From Cryptomeria japonica (lineage: Eukaryota > Streptophyta > Pinopsida > Cupressales > Cupressaceae): a DNA stretch of 64,000 bases. The position numbers were made by a program, and so were the translations under genes. Positions within the stretch are counted from its first letter, which is position 1, and every line of letters begins with the position of its first letter. The stretch lies in assembly GCF_030272615.1 (NCBI RefSeq), contig NC_081410.1, positions 139,356,849 through 139,420,848 of the forward strand, read 5' to 3'. Positions 19,845 to 29,940 of the stretch are shown here, piece after piece. The notes under the pieces were generated by a model. The model saw only the letters and a list, made by a program, of their open reading frames with translations, was not told the origin of the DNA and did no database searches.

Positions 19845-21480
19845 GGCAATACAGAGGTAAGCTTCCTTTGAAATGTTTTTCCTGCAATAAGATAGGACAT
19901 ATAGTTGTTAACTATCCTAACAATGACAATAAGGATAAAGTAGAAAGTTTTAGAAAGTATAAAGGAGGAAACAGAAGAAATTGCCTTGTTGTAGTGGATG
20001 AAGGTGTTATTGATGAATAATCTGAGGATGAAGAAAATGAAGACATAATATTTGTAGCTGTAAAGGAAGAAGTGTCTAACATGAAAGCACTTGTCTCTCG
20101 CATTGATAACTCTAATGAGTGGATAATTGATAGTGGTTGTTCTCACCACATGACTGGTGATAGGAGAAATTTTATATCTCTAGAAGAATATGATGGAGGT
20201 GTTGTTATATTTGGCAACAATGCACCATGTCTACTGGGTAGAAAGTCTTAAGTATAACCTATTGAGTTTTGCTCAACTAAATGATAAAGGACTTGTTATG
20301 GAGTTCAAAGGTGGAGTTTGCAGTATAATTGGAAAGAGTGGTGAACTTATTGCCACCAGTAAGCAGACCAGAGGTAACCTATTTTAGTTGAATGCCAAGA
20401 TAAGTCAGTGTCTAATGGCTAAGTTTGATGACAGTTGGATATGGCATAGGAGACTTTTTCATATGAACTTTGATAATATTGTAAAGGCTAGTAAGATCAA
20501 GGCAGTAAAAGGATTTCCTTTGCTGAACAAACTAGAGAATTCCTTGTGCAGAGAATGTCAACTTGGGAAGATGTCTTCTTGAACTTTCAAAGGTAAGTCT
20601 TTCTCAGTAGAAAACTTACTTGACCTTGTGCATACTAATTTGTGTGGTCCTATGAAAACTAGAAGTATTCAGGGAGATAGGTATTTCATGATTCTTACTG
20701 ATGACTTCTCAAGATTGATGTGGGTCACATTCTTGAAAGACAAGTCTAAGGCATTTGGAAAGTTCAAAGCCTTTAGATAATTAGTAGAGAAGGAAAGTGG
20801 TCAAAATATAAAATGCCTAAGAACTGATCAAGGAGGTGAATTCACTTTTGATGAATTCAAAAAGTACTATGAAGATAGCGGTATCAAGAGGTAGTTGTCT
20901 GCCCCAAGGACACCATAATAGAATGGCATAGCAGAAAGGAATAACAGGATTGAAGCTGAAGCAGCTAGAACAATGGTGTTCCAAGGAAAGGTTGCTCACA
21001 CGTTTTTGGAGAGAAGCAGTGAACACTGCAGTCTATACTATGAACCAAGTACTCATCAAGAAAGGTAGAGTTAAAAACCATTATGAGTATTGGACCAGGA
21101 AAACTCCCACTGTGAGTTACTTTAAAGTGTTTGGTAGTAAGTGCTATATCAAGAGAGGTGAGCTTTTGAGCAATTTTGATGCTAAAAGTGATGAAGGAAT
21201 ATTTCTGGGATATTCCACTAAGAGAAAATCTCTCAAGTGCTACAATAATAGAACATAGAAAATTATTGAGAGTATCAATGTCAGGGTTGATGAATCGCCT
21301 GAGGAAATAGAGGAAACCTATAGAGAAGAAGTGGAAGATGAACCAGATATAGCCTTCTAGGAACCAGTTAAGAAAGAAACAAGTAAAGATCTCAGTGTTG
21401 TATCGGTAGAAGCTGTAGTAGGAGAAGAAGAAGAAGAAAAGCTAGCAGATCAAGCTAGAGTCACTCCTAGGTATGTGAAA
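19845..21480 (+). pseudogene. pol: C1 late gag, protease and integrase (broken)
   Basis: Begins in gag just before the zinc knuckle (KCFSCNKIGHIVVNYP, last Cys lost), then an acidic region, then protease WIIDSGCSHHMTGD near 20122 with its D-S-G site. Integrase: HRRLFHMNFDNIVKASKI and CRECQLGKMSS (zinc-binding part) near 20445-20580, TDDFSRLMWVTFLKD near 20698 (first Asp), DQGGEF near 20826 (second Asp), and NGIAERNN near 20922 (Glu). Two adjacent stops, TAA 20916 and TAG 20919, replace the Gln pair of the usual PQQNG motif, exactly as in C2. Further stops and a deletion after 20230 also break the frame. Confidence 0.75.
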
Positions 21481-23060
21481 CTACATCATGATCTGAAGAA
21501 AATCATAAGAGATAAAGATGTAGGGATACTCACAAGAAGAAAAGTGAAAGAAAACTCTTGCATGATTTTTGAATTAGAGCCCAAGACTTCCAGAGAAGCA
21601 CTTACAGATGAAGACTGGATTAAAGAAATGGAAGAGGAGCTAGACCAGATAGAAAAGAATGCAACATGGTCTCTGGTACCTAGACTAGAACACAAAAATG
21701 TCATAGGTACCAAATGGGTCTTCAAGAATAAGCTAAATGAAGAAGGCACAATTGTAAGCAACAAGGCAAGACTTGTATGCAAAGGATATGCTCAGGAGGA
21801 GGGAGAAGACTATGGAGAAACATTTGCTCTTGTGGCTAGACTAGAAGGTGTATGAATGTTGCTTGCATTTGTATCATTTAAGGGATTTAAGGTTTATCAG
21901 ATGGATGTGAAGTCTACATTTTTTAATGGAATCCTAGAAAAAGTGTATATTGAGCAACCGGAAGGGTTTTCCTTATTAGAAGATAGTAACATAGTGTGTA
22001 GATTACACAAAACCCTGTATGGATTGAAACAAGCACCTAGGGCATGGTATGAAAGGTTACACTCTCATCTTGTGAAGATTGGATTTCAGAGAACAAGTGA
22101 GGATAGAAACATCTACTTAAAATCTAAAGGTGATCAGATTCTAATCTGTGAAGTATTTCAAGATGACATAATCTTTGAAGGAGATGATAAAATGAGTCAT
22201 GCTTTTGCAGATGAAATGAAGAAAGAGTTTGAGATGTCTCTGGTTGGAGAGATAAAATTCTTCATTGGTTTACATTTTTAGCAAATGAAAGAGGGTATCT
22301 TTATTACCCAGTCCAAGTATGTCAAAGAGGTATTGAAGACATTTGGCATGGAGGAGAGAAAACTGGTTGGTACAACGATGGTGACCGATTGTAACCTAAC
22401 TAAGGAAGATGATTCAACATTGGTGAATGAGAAGTAATGGTCAATGATTGGTAAGTTGCACTATGTGGTGCACAATAGACCAGATATTGCTAATGTAGTG
22501 GGCATAGTAGCTCATTTTCAGAAAAGTCTAAGAGAATCCCACTTGGTAGTTGTCAAGAGGATTCTTAGATATCTAAAAGGAACAATTGACTATGGATTGT
22601 GGTATCCATATAATGGTGACTATAACCTCAAAGTATATACCAATGTCGATTGGGTAGGTAATGTGGATGACCGAAAGAGCACAACCAATGGAGCATTCTT
22701 TCTTGGTGGATGACTAGTCTCGTGGACAAGTAAGAAGCAGAGTTGTATTTCTTAGTTTACAACTAAAGCAGAATATGTGGCAACATTTATGAACTGTACT
22801 CAAGCAATCTGGATGAAACATGTATTGGAAGGTTTCAAAGTACTTGTATCTAAACCAGTGAATATATTTTGTGACAACACAAGTGCAATAAATATTTCCA
22901 AGAATCTGGTATTGCATGCTAAAACTAAGCACATTGAGCTTAAATATCACTTCTTGAGAGAGAAAGTTTAGAATAAGGAGGTTGTACTTGAACTGTTTCT
23001 AGTAAGGAGTAGCTAGCAGATATATTCACTAAGCCCTTATCGAAGACTACATTTACCTAT
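21481..23060 (+). pseudogene. pol: C1 reverse transcriptase and RNase H (broken)
   Basis: Nearly collinear with C2. RT motifs: TWSLVPRLEHKNVIGTKW near 21668, YQMDVKSTFFNG near 21895, LYGLKQAPRAWYERL near 22015. The catalytic box reads FQDDIIF near 22158 instead of YVDD/FVDD. RNase H: YTNVDWVGNVDDRKS near 22635, FFLGG, and CDNTSAINISKN near 22870. Stops at 21853 (TGA), 22279 (TAG), 22435 and 22711, and a lost residue at the EKEVY site, break it. The substituted box and stops mean no activity. Confidence 0.8.
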
Positions 23061-23384
23061 TTAAGAGGTGAACTAGGGGTTCTGCCCCTTCATGAAGTCA
23101 ACTAGAGTTGTGTGTTCCACATCAGTCAGGAACTACAATGTCAAATCTTTCTGGATTGATGTGTTGAAGGATGCTACTCCATAGGGGGAGCAACATAGCA
23201 GAGGATAGAAGTTTGTGCCTCCACTTTGGTATTATTGTCAAAGGGGGAGAAGATATCTGATTTATGGGGAAAATATATCTGATGTATGGAGGAGAAGATA
23301 TCTGATAATGAAGATACACTGGTCTATGATGTCTACAATTGCAATGCTACACTAAGTATTGCCATCAATGCCAAAGGGGGATAT
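23061..23384 (+). other. 3' non-coding region of C1 with polypurine tracts
   Basis: Tracts at 23184 (tagggggagc), 23236 (tcaaagggggagaag) and 23371 (ccaaagggggatat before the LTR). No ORF beyond the pol remnant. Confidence 0.65.
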
Positions 23385-23894
23385 TGTTGGCATATGATGA
23401 ACTGACATGTTGATATGATGATATTGAATGCTATCATTGATGTCAATAAGTGTAATTGAACCGGTATGCAAATTGAAAGAAGTTGGTGAACCGGTATGAA
23501 GAAATGTAGTGAACCAGTGTCGGGGTTTCACTAAGTGTGACTACCAGTTGGTAGTCTCATAGTTCAGCAATCCAGCTTGTGTGATGCAACCGATGACATT
23601 CTATGATGAGTTAGCTAAGAGATGAGGGTGACATCGAGGTGCCACATCAACTTTGTGCACGAGAAGGATTTCCTTGAGGATCTTGCATGAGAAGATCAAC
23701 TGCATCAAAAGTCTACCTCGGGAATGAAAATCTTCTTGGTGGTATGAGAAGAAAGCGTGATGAGTTATTGATTCCCATGTATGGTGAAGAATGAATGATG
23801 TAGATTGTCTTGTGATCTATTTGCTATTGTATTTCTCTATGCAAAGTATTTGGATGGTTAAGATTGGACCACCTGTATTGTAAACCTGAGATGC

Positions 23895-23911
23895 TTAGGG
23901 TTTAGGGTTTA
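23895..23911 (+). promoter_or_regulatory. Telo-box-like motif of the C1 3' LTR
   Basis: Same ttagggtttagggttta as at 19101, with ctataag 22 bases further on. Confidence 0.45.
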
Positions 23912-24249
23912 TGCTACCGACCTAATTATTGTCTATAAGATCGATGATGCTTGTTATTGTAAGTTGTTTGCAAAAGTTGTGTGTGTATCCGAGTGATGAG
24001 ATACTTGCTAAACCCATAGGAGAAAATTGTAGAGTGTGATTGTAGAAGTAGAGGAATTGAAAAGGATTTGCTTTGGCATGTAGTGTTGTTATTAGATCAA
24101 AGTTTTTACCTGTTCTCTTTAACCATTTCAATAGTTGGAAAATCCCTTTTTCGGGTGGCTTTAACAAGCTTATTGAAAATCCTCTAACTAGGTGACTCAA
24201 GTTTATTGAGTTCTTTAAATCCTCTAACAAGGTAACCTTTAACAGGGTA

Positions 24250-25507
24250 TGTCTACTCCAACTATAATAATAATTACTCTAATTGAAATCTCAACCCAAA
24301 GTTTGGACATTCATCTAGTAAAGTTACTATTTTCATGGCTAGTGTTCATTTAGTTATCAACCCAGGGACGTAAAACTTGAAATGGGTCTGCACTATATAT
24401 GCACTAAGTTCCTTCAATGGCTATTCTGCATTGCTGCAGTAACTAACATTATGCGGAGAGGAAAGGCAAGCATGGAAATTATAGAAGGCTACAGGAAAGC
24501 TTATAAAAACAATGCTGGAATGATCTAATATAAATAACTGAAATCACTCTGTTCTGGCTTGGCTGCAAGAACAGTCAGTGGATCTATTTCCAGTGGCTGC
24601 AGTAACAGTCAAGGTACGAACTTCTACTATAACTAAAGAAGAACTAATTTTAATGAGAATAAAAACAGGATCACTCACCAAGTGGGCCCCCTTGGATGAG
24701 TGATATCAATCTTCCAGAAAAATACTTTTAGCAGATCAGAACAACATATCTTTTATTCATTGCTTCCTAAAAATGATTACATGTTTAAAAAAACTCTAGA
24801 ATACTTATCAAAATTCTCTGCTCTATTCCTTTCTATTTTGTCTAACCTCTAAGAAAAAAGGAAAATCTTATTAAAAAGAAAAGATCAACTACAATGGACA
24901 ACTCAAATCACGCCTAGAAGAAGAGGCGGATGATTGAATGGTGAAGAAGATAACTAGAGCTTGGCTGCAGGAAACGTGGATCTAGACCGAAACATAGTCT
25001 TTGCATGCCGTGGTGATATTTTGTGAATTCAATGCCTACTAGAGTTAAACTTCTATAGTGCTACTTGGATTCTTCGCTCATGTCGTACCTTGTGCTTTCT
25101 TGGCTCCTCTTCAGCTTGATCTCCAGTTATTTCTTTCATGATTCTTCCTTCTTCAGGCGACAAAGGAGAATATCCACTATGACATCATTTATTATCTGCA
25201 CTACAACAAAAACAACATACAAGGACATGCATACACATTTTATTTAATTAATACTTTCATTAATTCACATATGATATTACCCTAAATAATCCGCATAGCA
25301 ACTGGAACAAATCATTTGGCTACAGGAATAAATGGCATGGCTGCAAGAATGGACTGACAAAGTTCAAGCATGATTTCATAAGTTCAGGTTTAACACATGG
25401 AATACATATAGTCAATTTACAATACTTCACTACTACTATGCAAACCAAAAGATGTCAAAAATGTAAGAGTTTTGATGATAAAAACATGACAAAGTCTCAA
25501 CTTATTA
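24250..25507. mobile_element. 1.26-kb non-coding insertion in the C1 3' LTR
   Basis: Absent from the other C LTRs. Flanked by gggta (24245-24249 and 25508-25512; up to 7 bases agree). It begins tgtctactcc and ends acttatta. The motif ggctgcagtaac/ggctgcaagaac recurs about six times (for example near 24435, 24560, 24595, 24960 and 25350). No ORF, primer site or polypurine tract is clear. A small solo LTR or a non-autonomous element is likely. Confidence 0.55.
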
Positions 25508-26033
25508 GGGTATATAGCCATCCCTTAACTGAGTGATCTTTAACAGGATTGGTTCCTAGTAGAACCTTATTGTAAAGTCTTTAACTGGACTAGGCTCCTA
25601 ACAAAGCGAAATTCAAAAGAGTTCAAAAACAAGCTTGTGGGTATTCATCCCCACCGTGGTTTTTCCCATTTGGGTTTCCACGTGAAAAATTTGTGTGTCA
25701 TTTGTTGTGCATTTTTCATGTGATTCTTTCTTTGAGTGATTATGCATGCAGAGCTAATGGTTATGGTATTGGTGACACACCACATGCATATGTTAATGGG
25801 TGAAGTTGTTATCAAGTATTGAATGTATTTGAAGTGTTCAGACTTATCAGTTTATGTTGTCTGAAGTCTTACTGTGTTTAACCGGTATTGCCATGATTAA
25901 GTTTAGTGATGAAGACAACCAGTTGGTATTGCTTTAACTTGATAAGATAGTGAGAAAGTTTTTGTCTATATTGATTCACCCCCCTCTCAGTACTAGTTAG
26001 GGTATCTATTGTTCATCATTATTCATCAATTGG

Positions 26034-27425
26034 GACTAAATGGGTTTTTTAGAATAAATTGAATGAGGATGGTCAAGTTGTAAGGAATAAGGCTAGATTA
26101 GTTTGTAAAGGATATTCTCAGAAGTAAGGAATTGATTATGGAGAGACTTTTGCACCTGTAGCTAGGATTGAAGTTGTAAGATTATTTCTTGCCTATGCTA
26201 CCCATAAGAACTACAAAGTTTATCAGATGGATGTTAAGTGTGCATTTTTACTATCAGATGGAAGTTTATATTGAGAAACTTGATGTTTTTTAACTATCAG
26301 ATGATACAAACATGGTTTGCAGGTTAAGGAAAGATTTATATGGATTGAAACAAGAACTTAGAGTTTGGTATGCAAAGTTGGATAAATATATTTTGAAGCT
26401 TAGTTTTACTTAAGGTAATGTTGATAGTAATTTATATTATAAGATCACTAATGATGATATACTGATTATTGAGGTCTTTGTTGATGATATCATTTTTTGA
26501 GGTGAAGATTGTAAGGAATTTTCTAACAATATGAATAATGAATTTGAGATGTCTATGATTGGGGAGATGAAATTTTTCTTAGGTTTGTAGATTACTCAGA
26601 CTAACAAAGGTATTTTCATTTGTCAAACTAAGTATGCTACGGAATTGTTGAAGAAATTTGGTATGGGATATTCTAAACTGGTAAGTACTCCTATGGTTAC
26701 AAATGAGAAATTGACAAGGAAAGATGTTTCTACACTGGTAAATCCTACAAGATACAAATCTATGATTGGAGATGTGCTTTATTTTACTCAAACTAGGCCT
26801 GACATAATGAATGCTATTTGTATTGTATCAAGATTTCAAAGTGATCCTAGAGAAAATCATGAGAGTGCAGTGAAAAGGATTTTTAGATACTTGCAAGGTA
26901 CATCAGAATATGGTTTGTGGTACCTTAAGGATGGCAACTTTACTCTATGTACATATACAGATGTTGATTGAGCTGGAGATGTTGATGATTGGAAAAGTAA
27001 TTTTGGTGGAGCTTTCTTTCTTGGAAAGAAGTTGGTTTCATGAATCAACAAGAAGCAATCATGTACTTCTTTATCTACTACTAAAGCTAAGTATTTTGTT
27101 GCTACTACTAACTATACACAGGTTTTCAAGATAAATAAAATGTTGAAGGATATCAAAGTGCATTGCATTAGACTAGTAGTTATTCACTGCAATAACTCTG
27201 TTGCTATTGACATATCAAAGAATCTGGTATTTAATTCTTAGACAAAGCACATGTCTATCAAGTAAAACTTTTTGAAGGAAAAGGTGGAAGCAAATGAAGT
27301 TAGTCTGGTTTATGTGAACACTAAAGAGCAAATTGTAGATATCTTCACTAAGCATTTGCCTAAGGAATTGTTTGAGTACTTCAGAGATAAATTGAGAGTT
27401 TCTGCCCCTCCGATAGAGACTTGAT
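26034..27425 (+). pseudogene. pol: B1 reverse transcriptase and RNase H (broken)
   Basis: Resumes the RT after C1 (GTKWVF, with a stop). Motifs: [13 protein letters not shown] near 26080, YQMDVKCAF near 26220, then a damaged stretch over PxGF/LYGLKQ. FVDDIIF (catalytic Asp pair) is near 26478, followed by NEFEMSMIGEMKFFLGL and the long open block 26645-26971 (LLKKFGMGYSKLVSTPMV, RPDIMNAICIVSRFQ, RYLQGTSEYGLWYLKD). RNase H continues with YTDVD, GGAFFLGKKLVS, and TKAKY in place of TEAEY. The end VYVNTKEQIVDIFTKHLPKELFE is the normal Copia pol C-terminus. Many stops. Confidence 0.8.
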
Positions 27426-27839
27426 TGATGCAGTTTAGCATCAGTCTGGTATGCATTATTAGAGATACTTTTCATTCTAGCACTGATGTGGGGAGGCTAC
27501 TGCTCGGGGGGAGTAGTTAGCTTTTTATTTTAGTGGTTTATGTTTTTTCTTTGATATTTATGTCATATTTCTGGTATTGATGTCAAAGGGGGAGAGATAT
27601 TGATTTGAAAAAGAAAAAATTAAAGAGATGTATACATTTGGGGGAGATATATGTGTAATTCAGAGCTTTACAAAAATATTATTCAAAGGGGGAGTTTGGT
27701 CTTTGTTTCAAAATTTCATTGCTATATCTTTATATGGGAGATTATTGGTTGTCTTCCATTAGGGGAGACTTATTTGGCATTTCTTGGTATTTAGATGTTT
27801 TTCACATCTAGTGTTTCCATCAATGCCAAAGGGGGAGAT
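27426..27839 (+). other. 3' non-coding region of B1 with multiple polypurine tracts
   Basis: At least four tracts: near 27506 (cggggggag), 27582 (gtcaaagggggagag), 27684 (tcaaagggggagttt) and 27826 (ccaaagggggagat, directly before the LTR), plus weaker ones near 27636 and 27757. This array is a hallmark of Sireviruses. Confidence 0.7.
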
Positions 27840-29046
27840 TGTTGGCCATTTGGAGGAATTGATTATGTGTTTCATTGATGTTTTGTCATTGATGTCAACA
27901 CTAGTTGATTTGGATGCTCTACCAGCATCCTTCTGGTCCTAGTAGGATGAATGGTTTCTGGTTGGTTTGGATCCGACATGATTCGGTATGCTCCGATATG
28001 GTTTGGTTATGGAATTGGCTTGTTCATGATACTCGTGTTCATATTTAGTAAGTTGGTTTTAATCAGATGCTATCTTGTTTGCTTAGAAATTTGCCTTGTG
28101 GTATCGACGAGGGTTTCACCGACAAAGCTTTGATGATATGCATAAGTGGTGTTGGTGTAGCTTCTGGTGGAGATTCAAGATGTTTATGGTGATCATGTTT
28201 GAGACTTGGCGGATTGAGATCATTTACTTAGTGTGTGGACCTAAATTGGGTCCCGGTTGATCTAGTTTATGGACCAGCTTAATGTAACGTGTGGATTGGC
28301 CCTCTCGATGTGTTTCCAGGATGTCTTATATGTTGGATATTATTTGTTTGTTCTAAGGACGACATGTTTTGTAATTATGTAACTGGTTTATTGTCTAGTG
28401 GCCAACTTAATTATTTATGGTCGAGGGTTTGTATATATATGATGTAAGATCTCATTGTAGATCATCATGTTATGAGATATGGATATGTAATATGTGAATA
28501 ATGTAATATCATTCAGGTAGAGGATTTGTTCAATCATTAGAGATTGAGTTGGGTTTATGTAAGAGGATTTAGTCTTCCAGTATTGAGCTTAACCAGAACA
28601 CTACTCAGGCATAGGAGATGCTATCTATGTAGTTCAATCACTTCTCCAGATTGTAGTATGGATTTGTATGTAGTCAATGATACTCCTTTTGTGATGAGCA
28701 ATGCACTCTAGGATGTTGGCCTTTGTACAAGTGCAAGCCCCTCAATTGTAATTCATATACTTGCTGCAGAAGTATTATCTAACTATGGGTAGGCTTCCCA
28801 CCATGGTTTTTCCCTTTACCAGGTTTTCCATGTATAAATATTGATGTCATGTGGATGGTATTTATTCTCTCATTATTATTTATGCTTAATTAGTTTAACT
28901 GCTATTTTGGTATTTTGTTTAAGCATTCTAGTATTAATGTTTTGGGTTCCGGTATTAAAGTTTTAATTTTTTAATGTTTTGGTAATCTATGAAAACTGAT
29001 TCACCCCTCCTCTCAGTTGTCTTCTAGTTATTTGAACTATCCAACA
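27840..29046 (+). repeat. 3' LTR of B1
   Basis: Starts tgttggccatttgg and ends gaactatccaaca. Homologous to 4879 and 35404. TATA-like gtatatatatga near 28432. C-rich motif gattcacccctcc near 28999. It is followed by taagt, the imperfect target duplication. Confidence 0.85.
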
Positions 29047-29940
29047 TAAGTAATCATTTACTTCTTTGTAATATAACATAAATTCATCCTTTGTCAATTG
29101 TGGGAAATATGCATATATAGGGCTCTTAGCCAACTCTATACCTTAAATTCCTATAGTATTTAAACTCTAAATTTGTGCTTTTATAATGCATGCATAAACC
29201 AGGTAGGAAGATGTGTAAATATTTCTAGTTGTGTCTTGTATGCAACGATGTATTGAATCATTGATGAATGTGGCCCAATAATATGAATTTTCATTTCTTC
29301 TTATTGTTTGTATGTAGGTGAACATCCAACCATGGAACAACCCACTTATCTCTAACACTGCCATCTTGCTAAGGAATATGATGGAAGCGTATACTTTGGG
29401 ATGTATATCCTTCCTTACTATCAAGGTAGGCATTTTAGTTAATACTTTGCCTTGTTTCTTGATACACCATTCTTCCCTCATAGTTCTTTCACATGCCTAC
29501 TTATCATTTTGAAACTCCTTCTCTACTCTCTCTCTGGTCCTTTCTATCCATTCTCTAGGAGTAGGAATTCCTAACAGTTTCTTTATGTCCTTGGGTGTGA
29601 GATCAACATAGACTGTGTGATTGTATACAACCTGCCTAAGCCCCGCATCACAATGATGAGAATATTGTTGAACCAAGTCATGTGCCTCAACTACAATAGT
29701 AAATTCAGTTGCTTGGATCATGCCACTTTCTCTCAGACTTTTCATTTCATCCATCATAACAGGTAATATGATTTTGTCATTGGTATCCTTGAGATTACAT
29801 TCCCCAAGATGGGTGTCCAGGTACATCCTTGAGTGAGGTGTCACTTAAGGAAATTTCCATTTTAATTATTTCTTCAACTCTATTTTTATGGTTCCTATTT
29901 GATCTACTTCTACAGTTCTTTTTGAGGGTTCCTTAAATCA
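29047..29940 (-). pseudogene. Unknown minus-strand ORF, N-terminal part (continues at 4878)
   Basis: One minus-strand frame runs from about 29940 (EPSKRTVEV...) through 29844 and 29481 to 29167, broken only by isolated stops (one near 29862, one at 29497), then continues with a shift to 29047 (ELAKSPIYAYFPQLTKDEF). Recognisable stretches are YVDLTPKDIKKLLGIPTPRE near 29600 and FLSKMAVLEISGLFHGW near 29360. B1 split it; the C-terminal part is at 4531-4878. LTPKDIKKLLGIP resembles the T-x-x-D-V-x-R-I/L-x-G-I/L-P segment of Plant Mobile Domain proteins. I cannot name the family. An accessory ORF of an older retrotransposon is the best guess, since such ORFs occur elsewhere in this window. Confidence 0.55.

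Larger units (their letters stand above)
18580..26028 (+). mobile_element. Copia (Sirevirus-like) element C1, internally deleted
   Basis: 5' LTR at 18580 and 3' LTR at 23385 (tgttggcatatgatgaac; the first copy has agttggc after mutation of TG). The target duplication is agtgg (18575-18579) and attgg (26029-26033). A deletion joins the 5' LTR at about 19844 directly to late gag, removing the LTR end, primer site and most of gag. Pol is collinear with C2 (58964-64000) but full of stops. The 3' LTR is enlarged by an insertion at 24250-25507. Confidence 0.85.
23385..26028 (+). repeat. 3' LTR of C1, enlarged by a 1.26-kb insertion
   Basis: Starts tgttggcatatgatgaactgac and ends cattattcatca. Without the insertion at 24250-25507 it is about 1.38 kb. 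Telomere-like motif at 23895-23911 and TATA-like ctataag at 23933-23939. Confidence 0.85.
4879..29046 (+). mobile_element. Copia (Sirevirus-like) element B1, host to three nested insertions
   Basis: LTR starts are tgttggccattt at 4879 and 27840, with a primer site (attggtatcaaag) after the first and a polypurine tract (gccaaagggggagat) before the second. Internal order is gag, protease, integrase, RT, RNase H, the Copia order. About 17 kb of the span is later insertions at 5531-8631, 11245-17826 and 18580-26028. Without them the element is about 7 kb. The several copies of aaagggggaga before the 3' LTR, and the protease (DSGCSHHMTGD) and RT (FEMSMIGEMKFF) motifs, fit the Sirevirus/Maximus lineage. 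Every coding region is broken by stops and frameshifts. Confidence 0.85.

Noticed and set aside
29167-29844. Plus-strand frame 29318-29512 as coding
   Set aside because: It is the complement of the better supported minus-strand ORF.
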